Below the pieces are notes generated by a model. It worked only from the letters and a program-made list of their open reading frames with translations, was not told the DNA's origin and did no database searches. A program made the translations under genes and the position numbers. Shown piece after piece: positions 25,320 through 32,747 of a DNA stretch of 64,000 nucleotides. Every line of letters starts with the position of its first letter. Within the stretch, counting starts at the first letter, position 1. Source of the DNA: JBGSOV01 sp041738935. Lineage in GTDB: Bacteria; Patescibacteriota; Gracilibacteria; CAIRYL01; GCA-016699755. The stretch lies in assembly GCA_041738935.1 (NCBI GenBank), contig JBGSOV010000021.1, forward strand, positions 124,001-188,000. The letters are read 5' to 3'.

Positions 25320-26225
25320 TTAGAACATCCCCTGCTCTTTTTCGAGTTTGCGACGGACAAAAAGTGCCGCGCCCAGTGCACCTGCATTTTTGAGTGTTGC
25401 AATACGCAAATCGACTGTCGAAGGAAAGCTGCGATCTTCTAATACTTTCCCGACATTTTTAGAAAGCTGTGGCAAAAAAGTCGGCAGAATATTGATGCCA
25501 ATACCACCACCAAAAACGATTGTGCTCGGATTGAACGTCAAAATCATATTGGTGGTAAAGCGCGACAAGCGTTGAAGCCACGCCTCAAAAACCTCGTGCG
25601 CTTTGCCATTTTTGTGCACCCAATGAATGACATTTTTGTTAATACCATCATAAAGTCCGGCTTCGTTGAGGTGACGATGCAGTGCTGGACCCGCAAGCAT
25701 GTATTCGACTTGTTCGTCACTTTCGAGTCCATAAAACATTTGCCCCACTTCGCCCGCAAATCCATTGTAGCCGCGAAAAATCTTCCCCTTAAGAATCATG
25801 CCACTCCCGACACCAGTACCGATTACGAGTCCCAAGACTTCTGGTGAACCACGTCCGACTCCGATTGATGCTTCGGCATAAGCAAAAAGCCGCGCATCGT
25901 TTTCGATAAAAGATGGCAATCCCAAGCGTTTTTCGATTTCTTCGGCAAGTGCAAAATTTTTGAATCCGGGAATATTCGGCGCACGGCGAATGATGCCATT
26001 ATCAGAATCCACAAATCCCGCCCAAGCGATTCCTATCGCTTGCACAGAGGGATCGAGCACATTCGTAATCGCTTGAATAAGATTATCCACGACTTGATCT
26101 TTGCCTTTTTCTGCTTCTGTCGGCACGACGGTTTCGGCTTCGATTTCACCGCCCAAAGTAAAACGCGCTGCAAAAATTTTTGTTCCTCCTACATCGAGAC
26201 CAATGATCGTTCGTGAGGCAATCAT
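25320..26225 (-). CDS. ROK-family sugar kinase, probable glucokinase
   Basis: It phosphorylates a hexose, most likely glucose, with ATP. The ASKHA fold is visible: GLDVGGTKIFAARF at the N-terminus, GIAWAGFVD, FIENDARLFAYAEA (catalytic Asp), GLVIGTGVGSGMI and GFAGEVGQM. The cysteine-rich zinc motif (CxCGxxGCxE) of classical ROK proteins is absent; the region instead reads MFYGLESDEQ. Between GH15 and purA, and beside amylases, its likely job is to capture glucose released from glycogen. Confidence 0.9.
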   Translation of the reverse strand: MIASRTIIGLDVGGTKIFAARFTLGGEIEAETVVPTEAEKGKDQVVDNLIQAITNVLDPSVQAIGIAWAGFVDSDNGIIRRAPNIPGFKNFALAEEIEKRLGLPSFIENDARLFAYAEASIGVGRGSPEVLGLVIGTGVGSGMILKGKIFRGYNGFAGEVGQMFYGLESDEQVEYMLAGPALHRHLNEAGLYDGINKNVIHWVHKNGKAHEVFEAWLQRLSRFTTNMILTFNPSTIVFGGGIGINILPTFLPQLSKNVGKVLEDRSFPSTVDLRIATLKNAGALGAALFVRRKLEKEQGMF

Positions 26226-26275
26226 ATGTTTTTTAAGTCAAAAGAATCCCCTCCTCTCTCCAAAGACAAATTGCC

Positions 26276-28252
26276 TTATTGTTCGAGCTCGCGACGCTTA
26301 GCCAAGTATTGTAATACAGTCGAGACAAAAGCAGCGTGACTCCAGGTCAGCGGTGCGACTGAAAGTGGTATACCTGATACTGGGTGAACTTGTTCCGGAA
26401 GGATTCCGGCATTATTCGCCCGAGCTAACGTCCAAGCGAGAGTATGCACGGATTGTTCGAGCTCCGCAAGTATTTTTGCCGTGGCGATTTTGTAGTCAGC
26501 GAGCCATAATGTCGTGATGACCCACGGATTTCCGGGGAATTGATTATGTGAAAATTGAAAGTGGTCAAATTGATAGTGGTCGTTTTGAAATCGTGCGAAT
26601 CCGCCGATTTCACCCGCAACAGTCAAATTTTCTGTAATTGCTTGCATGGTATTTTGTACTCGCTCATCTTCCACGGGTAACACACCCATTTGCCAGAGAA
26701 AAGACAGGTTCGCATCAATCGTCGTATCCGGAGTAGAAATCACGCCATCTTGCACCATTACCGCGCGCAAAAATCTTTTTTCTGTTGTGGAATACAGATG
26801 AGCGCAGATAGAATCGCGCATCGCGTCGGCACTTTTGGCAAAAGTCTCTGCTACGCTGATGTGTCCGACTCTTTGACAAATTTGCGCTGCTGCACTGAGT
26901 CCAGCAAATACGCACGAAGCGGTATAGGTCGAAACCGCGCGATTTTGTTCCCACAAATCGTACGAAGGCAGCGGCAGACCGGTTTTGATATCGATATACT
27001 TTTGCAGCCATTCTGCGACAGGTAAAATTGTGGAATGAAAATATCGCTGCAAAAATTCGATATCATGCGTCGCCTCATAATATGCGAGAAAAGCGCACAG
27101 AAAAAGCGCCGTTTCGTCTTCTTGAATCGGAAGTTGAATTTCGCCATCTTTGTACTTGGGATGCCACGACGAACCGAGCGAACCATCGGTATTATACTTG
27201 TTCAGCAAATAGCCTTCGCGCGTCACCAACTTGCTCGTAAATGTGAGAAATTGTCGCGCCAAACCCGCAAAGCCGGCTTTGGATAAAGTGATAGAAGTGA
27301 GCGCTCCATCGCGCGGCCACATGTACGAATAATTATCGCGATTAGTTTTCATAATATCCGAATCATTTGCCGCTAAAATGGCGCCGTTATTATCAATTTG
27401 CGTGCGAATGATCAGAAGACTTTTTTTGTAAAGATCAATTATTTCCTCCGGAAGATCAGCAAAATCCGTTTGCTCTTTATTAAGCCATTCGTGCCAAAAA
27501 GCCGTGGTGTGGTCGAGTAATTTTTGTGGTGTGGAAGTGAGGATAAAATTATGCAAATCACGGATTTCTTCGTAGTGGGTTCCCGCAGCAATCCAACAAT
27601 ACAGTTGCGCCTGACTGTTCGCTTCGATGTCTTGGGTAAAACCAATTGTGGAATCAACCGAACCTTGATCAATCGGATTGCCATGGAGCTGTCCATCTTC
27701 GGCATCACGAAAGGTTCCTTCTTTGCCAGCATAACCACTTTTGCCGACGGTAAATTGATCGAGCGGCATTTGGTTGTACCATTGACCAGAAATGAGAAAG
27801 TAGCGCTGCAATCGGTAGTTCAAAATTCCATTCAGTTCGGGTTCGTACTGCGCAGTATCTTTGGTTTTACTGCCGGCGATATAAAAATCATGATGGAAAA
27901 AAACCTTCACTTCTCGGCGATATTCCCGATGGTTGTAAAGAGTGAGCGAACGCATCAAGATATTGTGCGTCGGATGGACGAAATCATTAAAAACAATATC
28001 AATCCCCAAATCTGAATTACTAGCAAGCGAGTCGCCAACCATGGTTTCGTGAGCGTACTTGGGAGTTGTCTGCCAGCTGCCATCATCGAGCCACGAAAAT
28101 CTGCCATCGACAAAGATTCCAAGCCGATGTGCACTGCCATCAAGCGTGTGGTCCTCGAGTCCGACATGCGGAAAATAAAAGTCGCGCAAGAGCAAATGAT
28201 CATCGAATGTCGCGAGCATATTGCCGTTACCGAGCACGAGCGCACGAGGCAT
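26276..28252 (-). CDS. GH15 glucoamylase-like glycoside hydrolase
   Basis: It releases glucose from the ends of alpha-glucans. An N-terminal beta-sandwich (residues 1-260, with LLLRDFYFPHVGLEDH) is followed by the (alpha/alpha)6 barrel: YMWPRDGALT, PLPSYDLWEQNRAVSTYTAS (catalytic Glu) and FPGNPWVITTLWLADYK. The 658-residue length is normal for bacterial GH15. No signal peptide is present, so it should be cytoplasmic and act on stored polysaccharide. It is 50 nt upstream of the sugar kinase on the same strand. Confidence 0.92.
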   Translation of the reverse strand: MPRALVLGNGNMLATFDDHLLLRDFYFPHVGLEDHTLDGSAHRLGIFVDGRFSWLDDGSWQTTPKYAHETMVGDSLASNSDLGIDIVFNDFVHPTHNILMRSLTLYNHREYRREVKVFFHHDFYIAGSKTKDTAQYEPELNGILNYRLQRYFLISGQWYNQMPLDQFTVGKSGYAGKEGTFRDAEDGQLHGNPIDQGSVDSTIGFTQDIEANSQAQLYCWIAAGTHYEEIRDLHNFILTSTPQKLLDHTTAFWHEWLNKEQTDFADLPEEIIDLYKKSLLIIRTQIDNNGAILAANDSDIMKTNRDNYSYMWPRDGALTSITLSKAGFAGLARQFLTFTSKLVTREGYLLNKYNTDGSLGSSWHPKYKDGEIQLPIQEDETALFLCAFLAYYEATHDIEFLQRYFHSTILPVAEWLQKYIDIKTGLPLPSYDLWEQNRAVSTYTASCVFAGLSAAAQICQRVGHISVAETFAKSADAMRDSICAHLYSTTEKRFLRAVMVQDGVISTPDTTIDANLSFLWQMGVLPVEDERVQNTMQAITENLTVAGEIGGFARFQNDHYQFDHFQFSHNQFPGNPWVITTLWLADYKIATAKILAELEQSVHTLAWTLARANNAGILPEQVHPVSGIPLSVAPLTWSHAAFVSTVLQYLAKRRELEQ

Positions 28253-28625
28253 ATTTGTTTGGATTAATTATTTCCCTTTATTATAGCGGATTTTTGCGAA
28301 TTTTTCGAGTCAATCGCAGCTCCTGAAAAACTCCATGATGAGTTGAAACGGAAGCGTCAGCTTCCTTTTTTGCGATCCCGACTTGTCGGGAGAAGCAATC
28401 TAGCTTGTCCGCAGAAATGAAAATATGAGCGAAGCACATTTAGAGATTGCTTTTGTTTGCTGTTTTTCTGGATTGCCACGGCGTTTTTCGTTTGTAAATA
28501 TATACTGTATTCGTGTCATAGTGCTTTATTTCCGAAATATCCGCGCCTCGCAATGACATCCGCCAATGGCAGACGGCTTTGTACTTTTCTTCTAACTTCA
28601 TAAATTTTGTATCTTGAATCTTTGC
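28253..28625. repeat. Repeat-rich intergenic region between GH15 and GH57
   Basis: The 373 nt hold no gene. GGAAGC-GTCA-GCTTCC followed by six T (28350-28371) is a terminator-like hairpin on the plus strand. CCCGAC-TT-GTCGGG (28377-28390) is a perfect palindrome. AAGCAATCT (28393) pairs with AGATTGCTT (28444). The segment from GGATTGCCACGGCG (28471) to CCTCGCAATGACAT (28546-28559) has the ends of a very widespread bacterial REP-like sequence, with an AT-rich middle. Confidence 0.55.
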
Positions 28626-29897
28626 CTAGAGTGCCCTCACTTTCGCCTGCAAAACACGCATCGCGTTCATAAAGCAGATATAGGCTTCGTAGGGTGAATC
28701 GTATGGCGAAAAGTATTTGTGGACATCGCCATCGCTCCAGTATTTGGTACACATGTAATAGAGATGATCCGAAGTCTGCAACTTGCGAAAGTCATCGACG
28801 AGTTCTTGAACATATTTGTCTTTTTTGTGTTTGTGCGGATGCAGCATACTTTCGACACGAGCGAGCTCTTCGAGCGCATTGTGTTGCAAGTCGTTTTCGA
28901 GCCATGCCGACAAATCGCGCTCGGTATCTGCCCACGAGAGAAAATGTGGCACATCATAAACGCCGCGTAATTCGGCATATTTGATGGTCTCGGACGGCGT
29001 GCGAAAACCGATATTGTGATGCTTGAGCACAGTCGGCAAATGTTCCATAAATTGGAAAATACCGGTGTCTTCCCATTGGTGTTCACCAAAAGTCTCGTAA
29101 TCCATAAACAGATTGATCGTCTCGCCATCGGCGATACCGAGCCATTCTGCATATTTGTCAGTCGTCAATGGCCAATCCGCCCAACCTTTGTTGCTAAAGC
29201 GAAAAGCGACATCATCAGAGAGTTGGTAGCTTTTGAGGAGAAGAGGCAGCGGTTTGGACTGCTTTTTGCTGATGGCAAATTTTTTCGCAATCTTGGTGTC
29301 TTCTTCATGAATCTCGCTTGGCTGAGCGCTGCGCAAATAATGCGGACTACTGCCGTGCAAATATTTGTCCCACCCTTCGCAAACCATGCCATCAAAACCC
29401 ATTTGGCGGATAAACTCGCCAACATCGTTGCGATAAATCAGCTCGGTATTGCGAAAAACTTTGGGCGTCACGCCAAACAGCTCTTTGACTTTCTTCATCT
29501 GTTTGTGGATCTGCTCGGCGAATTCTTCTTTGGAAAACAAGTACGACAGCGAATGGTAATACGTCTCAGCGAGAAACTCGATTTGCCCAGTTGCGGCAAG
29601 TTTTTTGAAAAGCTCGAGGATCTCCGCACCTTTTTCGGGATATTGTTCGCATTGCTCGAGGAAGACGCCACTCAGGGAATACGCCGCGCGAAAATCGGGA
29701 TTCGTTTCTGCCAAATGCAAAACAAGTTTTGTCATTGGCAAATAGCATTTGTCCGCTACTTTGTTAAAAATATCGCGATTGAGATAGCCTTCCGGTCCGG
29801 CGAAAATATCCTGCGGATTATCTTCGAAAAACGAGATATCGCGCAGGCGATACGGCTGATGAACCTGGAAGTAAAAACAGACATTTTTGTATGGCAT
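28626..29897 (-). CDS. GH57 alpha-amylase family protein
   Basis: A retaining alpha-glucanase of 423 residues. The family's conserved blocks appear in order: FYFQVHQPYRL (block 1), GQIEFLAETYYHSLSYL, VFRNTELIY (nucleophile Glu, near residue 152), GWDKYL, and LFMDYETFGEHQW (acid/base Asp, near residue 280). There is no signal peptide, so it should be cytoplasmic. With GH15, the sugar kinase, a GT4 synthase and a debranching enzyme nearby, it probably degrades or remodels glycogen. It starts the minus-strand run GH57-GH15-kinase. Confidence 0.92.
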   Translation of the reverse strand: MPYKNVCFYFQVHQPYRLRDISFFEDNPQDIFAGPEGYLNRDIFNKVADKCYLPMTKLVLHLAETNPDFRAAYSLSGVFLEQCEQYPEKGAEILELFKKLAATGQIEFLAETYYHSLSYLFSKEEFAEQIHKQMKKVKELFGVTPKVFRNTELIYRNDVGEFIRQMGFDGMVCEGWDKYLHGSSPHYLRSAQPSEIHEEDTKIAKKFAISKKQSKPLPLLLKSYQLSDDVAFRFSNKGWADWPLTTDKYAEWLGIADGETINLFMDYETFGEHQWEDTGIFQFMEHLPTVLKHHNIGFRTPSETIKYAELRGVYDVPHFLSWADTERDLSAWLENDLQHNALEELARVESMLHPHKHKKDKYVQELVDDFRKLQTSDHLYYMCTKYWSDGDVHKYFSPYDSPYEAYICFMNAMRVLQAKVRAL

Positions 29898-30130
29898 GTT
29901 TGGATGAAATTTTTAAGTCATTAGAGGATACCAGAAATAGGCGTGAAAAGGAAGGAATCGTACTGGACAAAGCGGAATCTGAGGGTACAGTTGCAAAGAG
30001 ACTTAAGATTCAAGATTCAAGATTTAAGAAGTAAGAAACATCGCGAAAAATTGCGCCACCCCTGCCTGTCCACCGTAATGTAATAGAGGTGGAAGTTAGG
30101 GGGGACTGAAGAGGGGTGTTTGCCGCTGCT
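29898..30130. other. Intergenic region with short direct repeats
   Basis: AGATTCA is repeated in tandem near 30006-30025 (AAGATTCAAGATTCAAGATT). TCCACC (30069) pairs with GGTGGA (30088), followed by AGTTAGGGGGGACT; this may be a diverged family A element. No ORF is credible. Confidence 0.4.
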
Positions 30131-30163
30131 CCTCCCCTAAGTTAGGGGAGGTTGGGTGGGGTT
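30131..30163 (+). repeat. C/G-rich palindromic repeat, family A, intergenic copy
   Basis: The palindrome CCTCCCCTAA-G-TTAGGGGAGG is followed by the tail TTGGGTGGGGTT. It is the cleanest copy in the window and best shows the element layout of perfect palindrome plus G-rich tail. Confidence 0.8.
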
Positions 30164-30179
30164 GTTGTTTTACGATTTC

Positions 30180-30212
30180 AACCCCCTCCAGCTCCCCCTA
30201 TCCTAGGGGGAG
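30180..30212 (-). repeat. C/G-rich palindromic repeat, family A, inverted copy
   Basis: AACCCCCTCCAG precedes CTCCCCCTA-TCC-TAGGGGGAG, i.e. the family A element in reverse orientation, tail to tail with the copy ending 16 nt upstream. Confidence 0.8.
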
Positions 30213-30308
30213 AGCTGTCACATGCTTGCTCCATTTTGTTCGGAACAAGAACAAGGAGTTTTCCAAACTGCTCGAGCAAAAAGTTTTATTTTTTCCATCT
30301 CCTGAGAT
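30213..30308. other. Intergenic spacer between repeats
   Basis: No gene, hairpin or promoter is recognised in this stretch. Confidence 0.4.
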
Positions 30309-30342
30309 GCCGAATTCCTCTGCGAGAGACTCCAGCGGAAAC
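30309..30342 (+). repeat. Dispersed 35-bp repeat, family B, copy 2
   Basis: GCCGAATTCCTCTGCGAGAG followed by ACTCCAGCGGAAAC. It matches copy 1 except in the first arm. It abuts the stop codon of the minus-strand gene at 30343. Confidence 0.7.
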
Positions 30343-30759
30343 TTATCTGGTCTGTAGATATACATCTACATCACCTGTCAAGACCGTGTGAAACTCGTCC
30401 ATTTCTTTAGCTAGCCATTCTAAATCTTCCTGAATATCATCAGCATCTTTTGTTAGATTCCTTTGTCGTGCCTTTTTGAGCACGGCATCAATGCGAGAAC
30501 GATTATTATCGATAAAGAAAAAGATGCGTCTATTTTGGGTAATCTCAAGATCTGTGTCGGGATGAGCCCCATTCAATTCAATAATACGTGAAAGACCAGA
30601 AATCTGCCTGCGAAATTTTACAATTGCCTCAGACACGTCAAAATCTAGTTTTTCAGAAAGAAGTGTTTCGAGCGATTCATTCGTATCCTGTAAATCACGC
30701 CCTAATTGTTGATCACGTTCTAGTTCGCTTGGTCCGCTTGATACTGTTGCGATTGCCAT
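30343..30759 (-). CDS. Small helical protein of unknown function
   Basis: The 138-residue protein is unrecognised. It is strongly helical and charged, with heptad-like Leu/Ile spacing (LQDTNESLETLLSEKLDFD, IVKFRRQISGLSRIIELNG), so a coiled coil is likely. There is no signal or membrane segment. The last codons run directly into a family B repeat. The protein-like composition and clean frame support a real gene; its position in a repeat-rich gap suggests accessory status. Confidence 0.6.
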   Translation of the reverse strand: MAIATVSSGPSELERDQQLGRDLQDTNESLETLLSEKLDFDVSEAIVKFRRQISGLSRIIELNGAHPDTDLEITQNRRIFFFIDNNRSRIDAVLKKARQRNLTKDADDIQEDLEWLAKEMDEFHTVLTGDVDVYLQTR

Positions 30760-30824
30760 CCTTTTAAAAAAATCAGTTATCTTTTATTATTTTACAACAT
30801 TTATGTCAAGTCGATTTTTTGATT

Positions 30825-30861
30825 ACCGGCGGAGTCCACTGCGAGAGAATCCAGCGGAAAC
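30825..30861 (+). repeat. Dispersed 35-bp repeat, family B, copy 3
   Basis: ACCGGCGGAGTCCACTGCGA followed by GAGAATCCAGCGGAAAC. Two substitutions from copy 1 weaken the outer stem. Confidence 0.7.
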
Positions 30862-30876
30862 TTATATTTCGAGGAA

Positions 30877-30990
30877 TTATGACTTCTTTATTCTCGTCAC
30901 GAGCCAAAGAAATACTCCAAAACAAACCAGAAAAAACCCAACTCCAAATGGAGATGACCAAGCCAATGGTGTTGTTAATGCTTCCATCAT
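30877..30990 (-). CDS. Possible 37-residue single-pass membrane protein
   Basis: Read by eye on the minus strand: MMEALTTPLAWSSPF, then a hydrophobic segment GVGFFLVCFGVFLWLV, then the basic tail TRIKKS and a TAA stop. A neutral/acidic N-terminus, one 16-18-residue membrane helix and a positively charged C-terminus make a credible small membrane protein. TATATAA lies upstream on the same strand. The size leaves chance possible, and no homologue is recalled. Confidence 0.42.
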   Translation of the reverse strand: MMEALTTPLAWSSPFGVGFFLVCFGVFLWLVTRIKKS

Positions 30991-31027
30991 TAAAATAAAT
31001 AATACAGGCTTAGTTATATAAAAACCT

Positions 31028-31056
31028 TCCGATTGCGGTCAAGCCGGAATGACTCC
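31028..31056. repeat. REP-like palindrome
   Basis: CGATTGCGGTCAAGCCGGAA followed by TGACTCC. On the minus strand this reads GTCATTCCGGCTTGACCGCA, a form common to dispersed repeats in many bacterial genomes. Confidence 0.45.
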
Positions 31057-31118
31057 TGCATCCTCATCAAAATCACACCTTTGATTACCGGCAAAGGGTC
31101 TCCACCGTTTGTATTCAC

Positions 31119-31153
31119 GCCGGAGTCCTCTACGAGAGACTCCAGCGGTAAAC
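31119..31153 (+). repeat. Dispersed 35-bp repeat, family B, copy 4
   Basis: GCCGGAGTCCTCTACGAGAG followed by ACTCCAGCGGTAAAC. It differs from copy 1 by a single base. A shorter GATTACCGGC fragment lies just upstream (31083). Confidence 0.75.
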
Positions 31154-31160
31154 GAATTAC

Positions 31161-31194
31161 AACCCCCCACCAACTCCCCCTAGCTCAGGGGGAG
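31161..31194 (-). repeat. C/G-rich palindromic repeat, family A, intergenic copy
   Basis: AACCCCCCACCAA precedes CTCCCCCT-AGCTC-AGGGGGAG, the element in reverse orientation. It lies 7 nt from a family B copy. Confidence 0.78.
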
Positions 31195-31296
31195 AGTAGC
31201 TCCGCGCCAAAAAAAACCCGTCCTGATTGAAGCTTGCGGATTGACTTACTCTTTGCTCTTTCCTACTTCGTGTATTCTGTATTCTTGCAGACTTGC
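31195..31296. other. Intergenic region after the glycosyltransferase gene
   Basis: An AT-rich stretch with no recognisable feature, between the repeat cluster and the stop of the minus-strand GT4 gene. Confidence 0.35.
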
Positions 31297-32538
31297 TCAG
31301 TATTGAAACGCCGAATTCATTTCGGCATACATCTTGTGTAGTTTTTCAGCTTGATTATCCCAGGTGAGATTTTTGATTTCGTGACTCCCCTTTTCGGACA
31401 AAGTCTTGTGCAAAGCGGAATAATTAAGCGCGGCGAGGATATAATGTGCCATCTTATCCACATTCCAAAAGTCGGCAGTAAGTGAATTTCCAAGTACTTC
31501 ACGCGCGCCGGATTGCTTACTCATGATAACCGGAATTCCGCGTTGCGCGGCTTCGATTGCTGACAGTCCAAATGGTTCGGAAACCGACGGCATCACATAC
31601 ACATCAGTAGATTTAAACGCTTCTTCGCGCGCGGCTTCATCCAAAAATCCAAGCGGAATGACATGATTCGAAATACCAGCATGCGCAATTTCTTTGAGGA
31701 TTTCGGGCATCATGCCGCCAGTTCCTGCGATGAGAAATTGAACATTGCGTTCTTTTTCCAAGACGCGTTTGGCAATTTTGACAAACCAATCCGGTCCTTT
31801 TTGTAGAGTAAGGCGTCCGAGGAAAAGCACTTTTTTTGTTTCGGAAAAGCGTTTGTAATCGTTTTTGTGCAGGGAAGCGATTTGTTCCGCGCCATTGTGG
31901 AGCACTTCGATTTTGTCATGAGAAATACCATAATGCTTATTGAGGAGTTCTTTTGTATAGCGACTCACCGCAATCACTTTGTCGGCTTGCTCGAGTCCCG
32001 CGCGTTCGCGATCATAAATATTTTGATTGGGATTGCCGCCGGTACGATCCATTTCGGTCGCATGGACATGCGCCACAAACGGCACGCCTTGACGCTCTTT
32101 GACTTTGATTGCTGCGGGGAATGTAATCCAGTCGTGACCATGCACGAGATGAAAATTGCGCTCTGAAGCAAGTTTGTCCATTTCGTGCGCATAGCGTTCG
32201 ATTTCTTGGAAGAGGTTTGATCCATACAGAGCGCCAGCTGCATCTTTGCCGGCTTGTAGCTTGATTTCTTCGTGGTATGATTCTTCGGTTGCATATGGCG
32301 AATTGAGCGCACTTTTGATGCGGATCATCTCAAACGTCGCCTCACTGTCGCAGCCGGCGAGTTCGAATTCGTGCACATCACCGCCCTGTTTTTTGATCTG
32401 AGTAAAGACAAAATTCGGCAACGCAAAGCAAACCGGCACCCCGCGCTTGGCAAGTGACATGGCGAGATTCTTGGTGGCAACACCAAGTCCTCCAGAGTGG
32501 AGTGGAGGAAATTCCCAACCAAGCATAAGTGCTTTCAT
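31297..32538 (-). CDS. GT4-family glycosyltransferase, glycogen synthase-like
   Basis: A GT-B fold enzyme of 413 residues. The N-terminal loop LGWEFPPLHSGGLGVATKNL, HGHDWITFPAA, the central VIAVSRYTKELL, the second-domain start LFLGRLTLQKGPDW, and SEPFGLSAIEAAQRG (EX7E nucleotide-sugar motif) match the GT4/GT5 synthase group. The KxGGLG-like loop and HDW motif recall starch/glycogen synthases. Next to a debranching enzyme and amylases it probably builds alpha-glucan. The donor sugar nucleotide cannot be read from sequence. Confidence 0.88.
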   Translation of the reverse strand: MKALMLGWEFPPLHSGGLGVATKNLAMSLAKRGVPVCFALPNFVFTQIKKQGGDVHEFELAGCDSEATFEMIRIKSALNSPYATEESYHEEIKLQAGKDAAGALYGSNLFQEIERYAHEMDKLASERNFHLVHGHDWITFPAAIKVKERQGVPFVAHVHATEMDRTGGNPNQNIYDRERAGLEQADKVIAVSRYTKELLNKHYGISHDKIEVLHNGAEQIASLHKNDYKRFSETKKVLFLGRLTLQKGPDWFVKIAKRVLEKERNVQFLIAGTGGMMPEILKEIAHAGISNHVIPLGFLDEAAREEAFKSTDVYVMPSVSEPFGLSAIEAAQRGIPVIMSKQSGAREVLGNSLTADFWNVDKMAHYILAALNYSALHKTLSEKGSHEIKNLTWDNQAEKLHKMYAEMNSAFQY

Positions 32539-32747
32539 TGTTTGTTTTGGTGTTAGATTTTATACTCCATAATACACGATTATTGTGCATAAGGCAAGCA
32601 AATACACGAGTTTTTGTACTGACTAATATTGCATATTCACCAAGTCCACTATGAAAGCTGTAAATCTCAAAAAAGGAAACTGCATTTCAAAATACAAAAA
32701 TCTAGAGTTGATTCCTTCCCGCATCAAAATCCGCTAGAATGGAATAA

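Noticed and set aside
28516..28752. A 78-codon minus-strand frame at the end of the GH57 gene
   Set aside because: It overlaps the GH57 C-terminus in another frame and the REP-like repeat; composition is not protein-like.
29016..29924. A 302-codon frame antisense to the GH57 gene
   Set aside because: The sense strand carries all GH57 motifs; the antisense product is Phe/Arg-rich shadow sequence.
1584..31153. The 35-bp repeats as a CRISPR array
   Set aside because: Spacings are irregular (kilobases, 0.5 kb, 0.3 kb), there are only four copies, and no cas gene is present.
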